Shown: positions 32,818 to 41,975, counted from the first letter of the stretch. The stretch is 64,000 nucleotides of DNA from Microbacterium testaceum StLB037 (GCF_900104345.1 NZ_FNJN01000001.1:248001-312000); one strand, 5' to 3'. Made by a program: numbers and translations. Notes: generated by a model not told the origin, from the sequence alone.

Positions 32818-33903
32818 TCAGCGGTCGAACGTGTAGCTGGCCTGCCCGATGAGGGTGAGGCTGATGCTCGTCGGCAGCTCGTCGGGGGTCTCGTCGTCCT
32901 CGTCCAACGCCTCGATCTTGTGGACGGGTACGCAGATGTTGCCGTCGTCCTCGAAGACGACGTCGCGAGGCGCGAACGAGAAGAACAGCACCCGGTGGGT
33001 GCTGCGCAGCTCGATCGTCCGGCTCACGTCGCTGCGCTCGTGGAGGTTGAGCACCGACTCGTCCGTGAGAACCGAACCGTCGGGATACGTCGCCTCGACG
33101 CGGTAGGTGCTCGGCTCGATCGCCTTGATGTTGAGGTCTTCGACGATGTCGGTGAATGTGGCGTCCGGGTGATTCATCTCGAAGGCGATTGCGCGCAGGT
33201 GGTCGTAGGTCAGATTGACGCGACGTGAGAACAATGCGGCATTCTCGATCTCGGCGGCGGCGGCGAGCGGAGCCTGATCGAGGAGGTATTCGCGGACGTC
33301 GTCGGGACTCGGGTAGTCGAATCGCATGTGGTAGTGGAATCGACCCGGGCGGTTGACGATGTAGTGGCTGACGTCCTGCACGTCGTTGACGGTGAGGCAG
33401 TAGATCCGCTTGACCGACGACGTCCCGTCGAACAGCGTCAGGAACTGGTTCTGTCGGTTCGGGCCGTCGAGTGGTCCGCGGCCCGATGAGAAGGTCTTCT
33501 CGAACTCGTCGAAGATGACGAGGCACTCGTCGAGGGTGTTGAGGAAGTCGACGATTCCCTCCGCGTCCTCGCTGACGAGGACGACCGGGATGCCGCTCTC
33601 GATGGCGCGCGCGGCCAGCATGCGCAGGAACATCGACTTTCCCTGACCCTTGTTGCCCGAGAGCATGACGCCGAGGTTGCGCTCGAAGCGCGCGTAGGTG
33701 CGGAAGATCTTGTCGACCTTCGCCTCGCGGCGGCCGTACACCTTCTCGGACCCGACGCCGAGGTCTTCGGTGCGCAGAAGGCTGAACCCCTCCTTGATGC
33801 TGTACCGCACCCGATAGGTGCCCAGGGGGAGCGAGTCGTGAGCCTGGACGGCGGAGTCGTAGACCCGAACCTGTCCGCCGGTTTCGATGTAGGTGCTGCT
33901 CAC
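32818..33903 (-). CDS. AAA-family ATPase, phage-like
   Basis: This 361-residue protein has Walker A GNKGQGKS (residues 83-90) and Walker B VIFDEFE (129-135), followed by a sensor-like CLTVNDVQDVSHYIVNRPGRFHYHMRFDYPSPDDV. The C-terminal 110 residues are beta-rich (VLFFSFAPRDVVFEDDGNICVPV) and may bind a partner. The architecture resembles AAA proteins often encoded by tailed phages, but the window has no phage structural gene or integrase. The start is GTG 33903 with AGGAG upstream. It is divergent from the unknown gene at 34175. Role unknown. Confidence 0.75.
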   Translation of the reverse strand: MSSTYIETGGQVRVYDSAVQAHDSLPLGTYRVRYSIKEGFSLLRTEDLGVGSEKVYGRREAKVDKIFRTYARFERNLGVMLSGNKGQGKSMFLRMLAARAIESGIPVVLVSEDAEGIVDFLNTLDECLVIFDEFEKTFSSGRGPLDGPNRQNQFLTLFDGTSSVKRIYCLTVNDVQDVSHYIVNRPGRFHYHMRFDYPSPDDVREYLLDQAPLAAAAEIENAALFSRRVNLTYDHLRAIAFEMNHPDATFTDIVEDLNIKAIEPSTYRVEATYPDGSVLTDESVLNLHERSDVSRTIELRSTHRVLFFSFAPRDVVFEDDGNICVPVHKIEALDEDDETPDELPTSISLTLIGQASYTFDR

Positions 33904-33954
33904 TGCGTCGGGCTCCTGGGGGGAAAAGGGGCGTTCCGTGGGGGCGGTCGCTTT

Positions 33955-34100
33955 CTGAGATTTACATTAGCGTCTTCTCATCTTTGTGTGAGGATTGCCC
34001 GAATTTTGGCGCAAGCCGCGGCGCAACCCCCGTCTTTCCGGGGCACGCGGGCGTGCCCTACCGCATACCACGACGCATTCCCCGTCCGAAAGATGAGAAG
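33955..34100. promoter_or_regulatory. Divergent regulatory region with shared 12-mer
   Basis: AAAGATGAGAAG occurs upstream of both flanking genes, facing each gene: on the minus strand at 33985-33974 ahead of the ATPase, and on the plus strand at 34089-34100 ahead of the gene at 34175. The stretch 33955-33995 is unusually AT-rich for this genome. This looks like a site for one regulator that acts on both genes. No other gene is visible between 33904 and 34174. Confidence 0.5.
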
Positions 34101-34174
34101 TGGACACCGGCATTTCGCTATGGTCAGGAAAAAGCCGAGTGCCTCCCGACACTCCGACAGGCCGTGGGGGCCAC

Positions 34175-34708
34175 ATGTCAGAACCTTCCGAATCGGGTGC
34201 GACCGCGTTCCAGCTCACGCTTCGCACCACCGACACCGACGTCGAGCCCGAGGTCTGGCGTGCGACCATCCATTCCGCCCTCGCCGACGCGTCCGTCGAC
34301 AAGCCCCGCCTGGCCGAAGCGATCGTGTACCGCGTGCACTACGCGAACCCGCGGTGGACCGAGCAGCTGGGGGATGCCGAAGCCGACCTGACATCGATCG
34401 GATCGGCCTTCGCCGATCGCGAACTGATCTCCATGCTCGACGAGTCGTCTCTCTTCACCGACAACCTCTGCGTCATCGCCTCCGTCGACGTCCACGACGA
34501 TGTGAACGGGACCGCCCTCAGCCATGAACTGGTGCGCAGCATCGCGCGGGTCTTCGACGGAGACTCCATCGCGCTGCTGGGGACGCGACGGTGCGGTGCC
34601 GACGAATCGACCGACCCGTGGCTCGGCCACGCGCACTGGGCGGCGATCGGCTTCGTCGACATTCCGGGAACGACCTCGATGATCCTCCCGGTGGGCTCGC
34701 GGTCGTAG
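34175..34708 (+). CDS. Unknown protein
   Basis: This 177-residue, probably cytosolic acidic protein has no signal peptide or transmembrane segment and no motif I recognise. The ATG at 34175 follows GTGGGGG. The sequence FQLTLRTTDTDVEPEVWRATIHSALADASVDKPRLAEAIVYRVHYANPRW and the later ELISMLDESSLFTDNLCVIASVDVHDD suggest an alpha/beta fold. It shares a regulatory 12-mer with the AAA ATPase gene, so the two may work together. Confidence 0.65.
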   Translation: MSEPSESGATAFQLTLRTTDTDVEPEVWRATIHSALADASVDKPRLAEAIVYRVHYANPRWTEQLGDAEADLTSIGSAFADRELISMLDESSLFTDNLCVIASVDVHDDVNGTALSHELVRSIARVFDGDSIALLGTRRCGADESTDPWLGHAHWAAIGFVDIPGTTSMILPVGSRS

Positions 34709-34752
34709 CCGCCGCCCCTAGGGTGAAAGGCAGTCGACGAGAGGAGTCCGCC

Positions 34753-35238
34753 GTGACGGACGAACGCGAACGCCTGAGCTGGGATGACTTCGGGGCCGCC
34801 ACGCGCGACATCTCGCGGGCGATCGTGGCCGACGGGTTCGAACCCGAGGTCGTCGTGGCGATCGCGCGCGGCGGTCTGCTCCCGGGGGGAGCGATCGCGT
34901 ACGGGCTCGGCGCGAAGAACTGCGGCGCACTGAACGTGGAGTTCTACACCGGGGTGGGCACCGTGCTCGATGCCCCCGAGGTCCTGCCGCCGGCGCTCGA
35001 TCTGACCTACTTGTCGGGACGGCGCGTGCTGCTCGTCGACGACGTGGCCGACAGCGGTCGCACACTCGACCTCGCGGTGAAGCTGCTGAAGCGACACGAC
35101 GCCGACGTCCGCTCCGCGGTGATCTACACCAAGCCGACGACGATCATCGCGCCCGACTACTCCTGGCGCGACACGTCGCTGTGGATCGAGTTCCCCTGGT
35201 CGCACCTCGGCTCCGTTCAGGAGGAAGACGCCGCGTGA
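34753..35238 (+). CDS. Phosphoribosyltransferase
   Basis: This 161-residue type I phosphoribosyltransferase has the PRPP-binding loop [14 protein letters not shown] and the N-terminal [25 protein letters not shown]. The RGG at the first loop and the length suit a guanine/xanthine or hypoxanthine salvage enzyme. The start is GTG 34753 with GAGGAG six bases upstream, and a TAGGGT -10 box lies at about 34719. It overlaps ung by GTGA, so the two are probably one operon. Confidence 0.85.
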   Translation: MTDERERLSWDDFGAATRDISRAIVADGFEPEVVVAIARGGLLPGGAIAYGLGAKNCGALNVEFYTGVGTVLDAPEVLPPALDLTYLSGRRVLLVDDVADSGRTLDLAVKLLKRHDADVRSAVIYTKPTTIIAPDYSWRDTSLWIEFPWSHLGSVQEEDAA

Positions 35239-35921
35239 GCGCGATGACCCTCCCCGAGCTCGCGGACGCGGGGCTCATCGACCGCTCGTGGGTCGAGGCG
35301 CTCACCCCGGTGGCCGACGACATCGCCGCGGTGGGGGAGCGCCTGCGGGCCGAGGGCAAGCCGTACCTTCCGGCCGGCGATCTCGTGCTCCGCGCGTTCC
35401 GTACGCCGCTCGACGAGGTCCGGGTGCTCATCGTCGGTCAGGATCCCTACCCGACCCCGGGCCACCCGATCGGTCTGTCATTCGCCGTCGACCCGCACGT
35501 GCGGCCGCTCCCACGCAGCCTGACGAACATCTACCGCGAACTCTCCGACGACCTGGGTATCGCTCCGGCGCCGCACGGCGACCTCTCGGCGTGGGGCGCG
35601 CAAGGCGTCATGCTGCTCAACAGGGTGCTGACGGTGGCGCCCGGGGTCCCGGCATCCCACCGCGGATGGGGGTGGGAACGGGTGACCGAACACGCCATCC
35701 GCTGTCTCGTCGCGCGGGACTCCCCGCTGGTGGCGGTGCTATGGGGCAAGGACGCGCAGGGCCTCGCTCCGATCCTCGGCGACACCGCGGTCGTCGCCTC
35801 GCCGCACCCCTCGCCCCTGTCGGCGAGCCGGGGGTTCTTCGGATCGAAGCCGTTCTCGCGCGTGAACGCGCTGCTCGAGGAGCAGGGTGCCGACCCCGTC
35901 GACTGGCGGATCCCCGCCTGA
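35235..35921 (+). CDS. ung: Uracil-DNA glycosylase (family 1)
   Basis: This 228-residue enzyme removes uracil from DNA. Catalytic motif GQDPYP has Asp70, and the [21 protein letters not shown] motif supplies the catalytic His. LLNRVLTV precedes SHRGWGWE. The GTG at 35235 is favoured over ATG 35244 because AGGAGG lies ten bases upstream and the start overlaps the previous stop codon. Confidence 0.95.
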   Translation: MSAMTLPELADAGLIDRSWVEALTPVADDIAAVGERLRAEGKPYLPAGDLVLRAFRTPLDEVRVLIVGQDPYPTPGHPIGLSFAVDPHVRPLPRSLTNIYRELSDDLGIAPAPHGDLSAWGAQGVMLLNRVLTVAPGVPASHRGWGWERVTEHAIRCLVARDSPLVAVLWGKDAQGLAPILGDTAVVASPHPSPLSASRGFFGSKPFSRVNALLEEQGADPVDWRIPA

Positions 35922-35926
35922 TTCTC

Positions 35927-35952
35927 CGGCGGGCGGGTGCCGCCGCCCGCCG
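35927..35952 (+). terminator. Terminator-like hairpin after ung
   Basis: CGGCGGGCGG (35927-35936) pairs with CCGCCCGCCG (35943-35952) around a 6-base loop, five bases after the stop. No T-tract. Confidence 0.6.
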
Positions 35953-36000
35953 ATCGCGCGCGTCATACGCGCGAAACCGCGACGCCCGTAGAGTGGCGGG

Positions 36001-36615
36001 GTGCTGGAAGAGGAGTACGAGAAGAGCCGTCGGCGGCTGCCCGCCCACCTGCGCCCGACGCCGAAGCCGGAGCAGCCCTTCACGTTCGAGATCCGCCCGG
36101 CGACCGAGGCCGACATCCCCGACATCCGCGAGATCTACAACTACTACGTGCGCAACTCGGTCGTGACCTTCGACGAGAAGGCCTGGTCGCTCGCGAAGTG
36201 GCGTGACAAGTTCGCGACCCTCCACAAGCTGGGGCTGCCCTTCCTCGTCGCCCAGTCGCCCAGCGGTCAGATCCTCGGATACGCCCTCGTGCAGCCGTGG
36301 CAGTCGAAATCGGCGTACCGCTACACGGTCGAGAACTCGATCTACCTGGGCCAGGCGGCCGCGGGCAAGGGCCTCGGACGCGCTCTGCTCGAAGCCCTCG
36401 TCGCCGCGTGCCAAGACCTCGGCATCCGCGAGATGGTCGCCGCGATCAGCGACAAGGGCGCCGACGCCTCGATCGCCCTGCACGAGAAGCTCGGATTCAC
36501 CGAGGTCGGCCGGATGGGGCGCGTCGGCTTCAAGTTCGGACGCTGGCTCGGCGTTGTGTACCTGCAGAAGAGCATCCCGTCGAAGAAGAAGGCCCGACGG
36601 CGGCTGTTCGGCTGA
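36001..36615 (+). CDS. GNAT-family N-acetyltransferase
   Basis: This 204-residue protein has the acetyltransferase fold with the acetyl-CoA loop QAAAGKGLGRALL. FEIRPATEADIPDIREIYNYYVRNSVVTFDEKAWS and VENSIYLGQAAAGKGLG resemble the phosphinothricin/methionine-sulfoximine acetyltransferase (Pat/MddA) group. A 35-residue charged N-terminal extension and a Lys/Arg-rich tail (SKKKARRR) are extra. The GTG start lies 7 bases after a TAGAGT -10 box (35989-35994), so the mRNA is probably leaderless. Confidence 0.85.
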   Translation: MLEEEYEKSRRRLPAHLRPTPKPEQPFTFEIRPATEADIPDIREIYNYYVRNSVVTFDEKAWSLAKWRDKFATLHKLGLPFLVAQSPSGQILGYALVQPWQSKSAYRYTVENSIYLGQAAAGKGLGRALLEALVAACQDLGIREMVAAISDKGADASIALHEKLGFTEVGRMGRVGFKFGRWLGVVYLQKSIPSKKKARRRLFG

Positions 36616-36654
36616 TTCCGCGCGGGTGCGGGGTGCGGTCGGGGCTTTCGGATC

Positions 36655-36720
36655 GCCGAGAAACGCTCCGAGTGACGAGAAACGCTGTCTCACGGTGTTT
36701 ATGACCACGGAAAGCGTTTA
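36655..36720. repeat. Inverted/direct repeat cluster with AAACGCT
   Basis: GAGAAACGCT occurs twice as a direct repeat (near 36658-36667 and 36677-36686), and AGCGTTTATG follows in inverse orientation (36713 onward). The motifs resemble the arms of the palindrome at 53494-53562 (GCGATAAACGCT), which suggests one repeat family. It lies in the 302-base gap after the acetyltransferase. Confidence 0.5.
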
Positions 36721-36758
36721 TGCCGACGGGTGAGCCGCCGAACGGATGCCGCCGGCTC

Positions 36759-36912
36759 GGGGCCCGAGCCCGCCCCAGGCCCGAGCCCGCCTCGGGGCCC
36801 GAGCACGCCCTGGGCCGAGGCCGCCCTGGGGCCGAGCCCGCCCTGGGGCCGAGCCCGCCCTGGGGCCTGAGCCCGCCCGGGGCCCGAGCTCGCGTGGGGT
36901 CCGAGTCCGCGC
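36759..36912. repeat. Minisatellite: about nine 17-bp units
   Basis: About nine imperfect units with consensus GGGGCCCGAGCCCGCCC. Units 5 and 6 are identical; the ends are more diverged. The unit length is not a multiple of three, so it is unlikely to code. It fills the rest of the 36616-36917 gap, just past the end of the inhibitor gene on the minus strand. I see no gene in this gap. Confidence 0.8.
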
Positions 36913-36917
36913 GACGC

Positions 36918-37256
36918 CTAACGACGCACGGGCCGCGAGGGAGCGGCCTGCCGCACCTCGTCGACCAGGGTGCGCCAGGGTCCCTCCACCTGTCCGTCGT
37001 CGAGGCGCGCCTGATGGACGGCGGTGTCGCCGTGGTGCACCTCGATACGCCACTGGTAGCGGTCGGCGCCCCGGGACGCGGCGGGAGCGTCGTCCCAGGG
37101 GCAGCTTTCGACCAGCTGCTGCCAGCGGGGGAGTCCGTCGGGGTCGGGCTCAGCCCGCCACTGCTTCGACAGGCCCGCGAGACCACCGGAGCGCACGACG
37201 ATGACGACGAAGCGTCCGGCGCTTTCGGCGTCGTTCTCGGTGTCAGGCTGGGGCAT
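36918..37256 (-). CDS. Emfourin-type protealysin inhibitor
   Basis: This 112-residue cytosolic protein resembles emfourin, the inhibitor of protealysin-like M4 proteases: it has FVVIVVRSGGLAGLSKQW near the N-terminus and YQWRIEVHHGDTAVHQARLDDGQVEGPWRTLVDEVR. Its ATG (37256) lies 14 bases inside the end of the protease gene, so the two are translationally coupled. This suits a protease and a stoichiometric inhibitor. Confidence 0.82.
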   Translation of the reverse strand: MPQPDTENDAESAGRFVVIVVRSGGLAGLSKQWRAEPDPDGLPRWQQLVESCPWDDAPAASRGADRYQWRIEVHHGDTAVHQARLDDGQVEGPWRTLVDEVRQAAPSRPVRR

Positions 37257-38301
37257 CCTCCTCGACGCCGACCCCGGCCCACGCGGCGCGGACGGCGGCG
37301 ACCTCCTCCGACTTCTCACCGTACTCGCTGGCCGCGGCCGACAGGGTGGCGGTCGCGAACGCCGAGAAGTCCGCCGTGGGCGACAGCGTTCCGGCGGTGA
37401 TCGTGCGATACCAGATGAGACCGGCACGCTCCCACGCGAACCCGCCGAGCGCGGTGGCGGCGAGGTAAAACGCCTTGTTCGGGATGCCGGAGTTGATGTG
37501 CACGCCGCCGTTGTCGTCGGTCGTCTCGACGTAGTCGCGCATGTGCCCCGGCTGCGGGTCTTTGCCGAGCACGTCGTCGTCGTAGGCGGTTCCCGGTGCC
37601 TTCATCGAGCGCAGGGCCTCGCCCTGGACCGCGGCGGCGAAGATGCCCGCGCCGATGAGCCACGAGGCCTCATCGGCGCTCTGACTCCGGTGGTGCTGTT
37701 CGGCGAGGGCGCCGAACACGTCGGACAGTGACTCGTTCAGAGCGCCCGACTGCCCCTGGTACTCGAGGCCGCCGGAGGCCTCGGTGACGCCGTGCCCGAG
37801 CTCGTGCGCGATGACGCTGAGCGACCGCGTGAAGCCGACGAAGACTTCGCCGTCACCGTCGCCGAAGACCATGCGCTCGCCGTTCCAGAACGCGTTGTCG
37901 TAGTCGTCGCCGAAGTGCACGGTGGCCAGCAGCGATCCACCGGCGGCGTCGATGCCGTCGCGGGCGAAGGCATCCCAGAAGAAGTCGTAGGTCTCGCCGA
38001 GACCGTCGTAGGCCTCGTCGACCGCGGTGTCGCCCGACGGGCCGTCGTCTTCGCTGCGCACGCGACGACCGGGCAGGTTCTCGGTGTTCGCCGCGTCGGA
38101 GATGATGCGATCGGGCGCCGGCCCGGTCTCGGCCACGAGGGTGTCGCCCTCGATCGACAGTCGCAGGCGGGATCGTGTCGGACGCGTCGGCCGCGGCACG
38201 GCGAGGGTCTTTCTCGCCGCTTCTGCGGCCCGTGCCATGCGCGGGTCATCGGTGGAGGCGAGTCGGTCGAGCAGGAACGGGGGGACGATACCGGGGGTCA
38301 T
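37243..38301 (-). CDS. Protealysin-like M4 metalloprotease
   Basis: This 352-residue zinc protease of the thermolysin family has HELGH (166-170), the third ligand Glu190 in NESLSDV, and GGVHINSGIPNKAFY with the catalytic His region. It has no signal peptide. The short propeptide starts MTPGIVPPFLLDRL, with the PPxLL motif typical of protealysins. That form may be intracellular or exported by an unknown route. It is transcribed with the inhibitor gene. The ATG at 38301 is supported by a leaderless promoter directly upstream. Confidence 0.92.
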   Translation of the reverse strand: MTPGIVPPFLLDRLASTDDPRMARAAEAARKTLAVPRPTRPTRSRLRLSIEGDTLVAETGPAPDRIISDAANTENLPGRRVRSEDDGPSGDTAVDEAYDGLGETYDFFWDAFARDGIDAAGGSLLATVHFGDDYDNAFWNGERMVFGDGDGEVFVGFTRSLSVIAHELGHGVTEASGGLEYQGQSGALNESLSDVFGALAEQHHRSQSADEASWLIGAGIFAAAVQGEALRSMKAPGTAYDDDVLGKDPQPGHMRDYVETTDDNGGVHINSGIPNKAFYLAATALGGFAWERAGLIWYRTITAGTLSPTADFSAFATATLSAAASEYGEKSEEVAAVRAAWAGVGVEEDAPA

Positions 38302-38307
38302 GCGCCG

Positions 38308-38330
38308 AGGGTAGCGCTGACCTCCGACAT
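38308..38330 (-). promoter_or_regulatory. Protease promoter, ATGTCGGAG-N8-TACCCT, leaderless
   Basis: On the minus strand ATGTCGGAG is followed by 8 bases and TACCCT; the ATG begins 7 bases after the box. The layout is the same as at metY, the SDR gene and the TPM gene. Confidence 0.6.
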
Positions 38331-38396
38331 CGCAGGATCCCTTGCTCGGCGCGTGGGTGAGCAGTCCGGGAGCCGGGCGGGCGGCATCCCGAAACC

Positions 38397-38481
38397 GCAC
38401 CAGAACAGGAGATGCTCCGAGAACACGACGATTTCGGTGGTGGAACCAGCCTGTCCCGGTGACACCCTCCTGTTCTCGTGC
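38397..38481. repeat. 15-bp inverted repeat with one mismatch
   Basis: GCACCAGAACAGGAG (38397-38411) and the reverse complement of GCACGAGAACAGGAG (38467-38481) flank 55 bases. It lies in the 248-base gap between the protease start and the end of the ABC operon. It may be a dispersed repeat or the terminator of the ABC operon. I see nothing else in this gap. Confidence 0.55.
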
Positions 38482-38549
38482 CCGCCCACCACCCGCGGCC
38501 GCAACGCCGGCGCGGAACGCCCCATCCGTCCCGCAGCGCCGCCTCCGCG

Positions 38550-39341
38550 TCAGCCCGGCAGTGTCGGAATCGACGCCAGCAGCTGCCGCGTGTACGCCGC
38601 CTGCGGCTGCAGCAGCACCTTCTCGGTGGGGCCCTGTTCGACGATGCGGCCGTCCTTCATGACGACGACCTGGTCGCACACGTTCTGCACCACGCCGATG
38701 TCGTGCGAGACGAGGACGAGGGTGAGGTCCTCTTCGAGCCGCAGCCGCGCGATGAGGCGCAGGATCTGCGCGCGCACCGTCACGTCGAGGGCCGAGAGGG
38801 GCTCGTCGCCGACGAGGATGCGCGGGCGGTGCACGATCGCGCGAGCCAGGGCGATGCGCTGGCGTTGGCCCCCGGAGAACTCGTGGGGGAACCGCGTGGC
38901 CATGCCGGCGTCGAGACCGACCTGCTCGAGCACCTCGCGGACCCGCGCGCGGCGATCGCCCTCGATCCCGAGCGCCCACAGCGGCTCGCCCACGATGCGC
39001 TCGACGCTCATGCGGGGATCGAGCGAGGCGTACGGGTCCTGGAAGATCATGCCGGTCGCTCGTCGCAGCCAGTGCAGCGATCGGGCCGAGCCGCGGGCGT
39101 CGACGGCCCGACCGTCGACCTCGACGGTGCCCGCGCTCGGCACGTCGAGGCCCAGCAGCAGGCGCACGAGCGTGGATTTGCCCGACCCCGACTCGCCGAT
39201 GATCCCGACCGCGCTGCCCGCCAGCACCGAGAGGTCGACGTCGGCGAGGCCCACGGTCTGCTCGGACCGGCCGACTCCCCGCGTCCGGGGGGTGGGGTAG
39301 GCGCGCGAGAGTCCGCGCGCGCGCATCAGCGTCTCGGTCAC
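38550..39341 (-). CDS. Peptide ABC transporter, ATP-binding protein 2
   Basis: This 263-residue nucleotide-binding subunit has Walker [13 protein letters not shown], the ABC signature [15 protein letters not shown], Walker [14 protein letters not shown] and the H-loop VLVSHDIGV. It is of the DppF/OppF type. The GTG start at 39341 overlaps the preceding stop codon, with GAGGAG upstream. It is the last gene of a five-gene operon transcribed leftward. Confidence 0.93.
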   Translation of the reverse strand: MTETLMRARGLSRAYPTPRTRGVGRSEQTVGLADVDLSVLAGSAVGIIGESGSGKSTLVRLLLGLDVPSAGTVEVDGRAVDARGSARSLHWLRRATGMIFQDPYASLDPRMSVERIVGEPLWALGIEGDRRARVREVLEQVGLDAGMATRFPHEFSGGQRQRIALARAIVHRPRILVGDEPLSALDVTVRAQILRLIARLRLEEDLTLVLVSHDIGVVQNVCDQVVVMKDGRIVEQGPTEKVLLQPQAAYTRQLLASIPTLPG

Positions 39342-40162
39342 GGGGTCTCCTCGGCATCGTCGGCCGCGATCTCTCGCGGGGGGAGCTCGGGATGCCACAG
39401 CGTCGCGGTCGCATCGCGCAGCAGCGCCCGCGTGACGGGAGAGGACGGCGCCTTCAACAGGTCGGTGACGGCGCCCTGCTCGACCACCCGGCCGTTCTCG
39501 AGGACGACGGCGTGGGTGGCGACCTGCGCGAGCACCGCGAGGTCGTGGGTGATGAAGACGAGCGACATGCCGGCATCCTGGACGAGGGAGCGCAGCAGGG
39601 TCAGGATCCCCGCTTGGATGGTGACGTCGAGCGCCGTCGTCGGTTCGTCGGCGATGAGCAACCGCGGTCGGCACGCGAGGGCCATCGCGATCGCGACCCG
39701 CTGCCGCTGGCCGCCGGAGAGCTGGTGCGGGTAGCGCGAGACGATGCGTTCGGGATCGGGGAGGGCGACCCGCTCGGCCTCGGCGACGGCGCGACGCAGA
39801 GCCTCGCGCCGAGAGACGCCCTCGTGGATGCGCACCGATTCGCCGATCTGCCGGCCGACGGTGCGGATGGGGTTCAGCGCCGTCCGGGGCTCCTGGAAGA
39901 CCATGCCGATGTCGTCGCCGCGCAGGCGGGCCAGCTCGCGGTCGGCGAGGCCGAGGATCTCGCGGCCGTTCCAGACGATGCTGCCGGTGGCATGGGCGCC
40001 GTCGGGGAGGAGACCGAGGATCGCCAGGGCGGTCATCGACTTGCCCGAGCCGGATTCGCCGATCAGGCCGACGCGGGCGCCGTCGGGCACCTCGAACGAC
40101 ACGCCGTCGACGACGGCCCGGTCGCCGATCTCGACCCGCAGGTCCGTGACGACGAGGCTCAT
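39338..40162 (-). CDS. Peptide ABC transporter, ATP-binding protein 1
   Basis: This 274-residue DppD/OppD-type subunit has Walker [13 protein letters not shown], the signature [16 protein letters not shown], Walker [14 protein letters not shown] and FITHDLAVL. It lacks the long C-terminal oligopeptide/dipeptide Cys-rich extension often found in DppD. It overlaps both neighbours. Confidence 0.93.
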   Translation of the reverse strand: MSLVVTDLRVEIGDRAVVDGVSFEVPDGARVGLIGESGSGKSMTALAILGLLPDGAHATGSIVWNGREILGLADRELARLRGDDIGMVFQEPRTALNPIRTVGRQIGESVRIHEGVSRREALRRAVAEAERVALPDPERIVSRYPHQLSGGQRQRVAIAMALACRPRLLIADEPTTALDVTIQAGILTLLRSLVQDAGMSLVFITHDLAVLAQVATHAVVLENGRVVEQGAVTDLLKAPSSPVTRALLRDATATLWHPELPPREIAADDAEETP

Positions 40163-41028
40163 GCGACCACCCCCGGCACGTGCGTGCGGGCCGCGGGAGT
40201 GCGCTCGCCGAGGGTGGGGTCGGCCGCCTCGCGCAGGGCGTCGCCGAGCAGGTTCAGCCCCAGCACGGTCAGCGTGATCGCCAGACCGGGCCAGACGACG
40301 GTGAGGGGGTGCACGGCGATGTAGGCCTGCAGGTCGCTCAGGAGAACTCCCCACGAGGGCTGGGTCACGGGCGCGCCGAAGCCGAGGTACGACAGCCCCG
40401 CCTCGGCCAGCACGGCGACCGCCATTCCCCACGACAGCTGCACGATGAACACCGGTGCGACGTTCGGCAGGAGGTGCCGGGTGAGGTTCTGCCCGGTCGA
40501 CAGGCCGCTCGCGCGCCCCGCGAGCACGAAGTCGCTGTGCAGCACGCGTCGCAGCTCGGGTCGTGTCACGCGGGCGACGTTCACGCCGAAGCCGATGCCC
40601 ACCGACCAGATGACGACGGCGAGCGAACCGCCCCACACAGCCGAGATCATCATGGCGATGATGAGGACGGGGAAGGCGATGAGGATGTCGACGAGCACGG
40701 CGACGCTCTCGCGGATCCACCGCGCGGTCAGCGAGCCGAGGGCGGCGAGGACGATGCCCAGCACCGAGGCCACCACTCCGGCGCCGACGGCGACGACGAC
40801 GGTGGTGCGCGCTCCGGCCATGAGCAGGCTCGCGATGTCGCGACCGCTGTTGTCGGTTCCGAGCACGTGCGGCCACGACGGATCGCTCCAGCGCGCCCGA
40901 GCGTCGACCGACGCGGGGTCGAAGGGCGTCCAGACGAGCGAGATGAGGGCCGTGATGAGCAGAAGAGCGACGATCAGGATGCCGAATCGCCCGGTGCCGA
41001 GGCTCCAGAGCCGCCGGAGGGTGGTCAT
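40159..41028 (-). CDS. Peptide ABC transporter permease (DppC type)
   Basis: This 289-residue membrane protein has five to six helices and the inner-membrane-transport motif RASGLSTGQNLTRHLLPNVAPVFIVQ (EAA loop). HVLGTDNSGRDIASLLMAGARTT is the DppC/OppC hallmark. The start is the ATG at 41028. Confidence 0.93.
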   Translation of the reverse strand: MTTLRRLWSLGTGRFGILIVALLLITALISLVWTPFDPASVDARARWSDPSWPHVLGTDNSGRDIASLLMAGARTTVVVAVGAGVVASVLGIVLAALGSLTARWIRESVAVLVDILIAFPVLIIAMMISAVWGGSLAVVIWSVGIGFGVNVARVTRPELRRVLHSDFVLAGRASGLSTGQNLTRHLLPNVAPVFIVQLSWGMAVAVLAEAGLSYLGFGAPVTQPSWGVLLSDLQAYIAVHPLTVVWPGLAITLTVLGLNLLGDALREAADPTLGERTPAARTHVPGVVA

Positions 41029-41975
41029 GAGGCCTCCCTCTGGCGGGGGTCGATGAGGCGGTGGGAGAGATCGACGAGGAATCCGACGAGCAGCACGAAC
41101 CCGGTGAGGGCGAGGAGCTCGCCCTGGACCTTGGGGAGGTCGCGCGAGGCGACGTCGGACACCAGCATGCGGCCGACGCCGGGGAGGGTGAACAGTTGCT
41201 CGATCACGACGGCTCCGACGATGATCCCGGCGATCTGGAGGCCGAGTACGGTGATGACCGAGAGGCCGACGTTGGGCAGGCCGTGGCTGAGCAGGGCACG
41301 CGTGCGCGTGAGCCCCTTCGCGGCGGCCGTGCGCACGTAGTCCTGGCCGAGGGCCTGGAGCGTCGCGCTGCGGACGAAGCGCAGGAGCATCGCCCCCTCG
41401 ACCACGCCGATGGTGAGCGCCGGGAGGATGAGGGCGCGGAATGCGGCCGCGGGGTCGTTCCATCCCGCGCGGGGGAACCCTTGGGGCGGGAGCCAGCCGA
41501 GCCACACCGCGAAGACGACGACGAGCATCATGCCCGCCCAGACCACGGGCACCGCCGCCAGCGCCTGGGCTCCCACGCTGAGCGCCGTCCCCCCGGCTCG
41601 CCGCCGGCCGAGGGCCGAGAGCACACCGAACGGGATGCCGACGATCAGCGCCACCGTCAACGACATCGTCGCGAGGGGGACGGTGACGCGCGCCTTGTCG
41701 GCCAGTTCGGATGCGACGGAGGTGCCGGTGATGAGCGAGGTGCCGAGGTCGCCGCGGATCAGTCCGCCGATCCAGTCGAGGTACTGCGTCCAGAGCGGCG
41801 CCTCGAGGCCGAGGCTCGTCCGCAACGCCGCGACCTGTTCGGGGGTCGCCTCGGTGCCGGCGATGAGCTGTGCCACATCGCCCGGGAGCACCCGCAGCGA
41901 GACGAAGATCAGCACGCTGGCCACGGCCAGGCCCAGCACGAGCAGGCCCAGCCGTGTCAGCGTGTAGCGGATCAC
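41025..41975 (-). CDS. Peptide ABC transporter permease (DppB type)
   Basis: This 316-residue membrane protein has about six transmembrane helices. It begins IRYTLTRLGLLVLGLAVASVLIFVSLRVLPGDVAQ and has the EAA-type loop QDYVRTAAAKGLTRTRALLSHGLPN. IEQLFTLPGVGRMLV is typical of DppB. The GTG start overlaps the binding-protein stop codon. Confidence 0.93.
   Translation of the reverse strand: MIRYTLTRLGLLVLGLAVASVLIFVSLRVLPGDVAQLIAGTEATPEQVAALRTSLGLEAPLWTQYLDWIGGLIRGDLGTSLITGTSVASELADKARVTVPLATMSLTVALIVGIPFGVLSALGRRRAGGTALSVGAQALAAVPVVWAGMMLVVVFAVWLGWLPPQGFPRAGWNDPAAAFRALILPALTIGVVEGAMLLRFVRSATLQALGQDYVRTAAAKGLTRTRALLSHGLPNVGLSVITVLGLQIAGIIVGAVVIEQLFTLPGVGRMLVSDVASRDLPKVQGELLALTGFVLLVGFLVDLSHRLIDPRQREAS

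Noticed and set aside
32466..33903. Prophage
   Set aside because: Only the HU-like gene and the AAA ATPase suggest phage origin; no integrase, capsid, tail, lysis gene or attachment repeat is visible.
36759..36912. CRISPR array
   Set aside because: The 17-bp units are contiguous without spacers and no cas gene is nearby.
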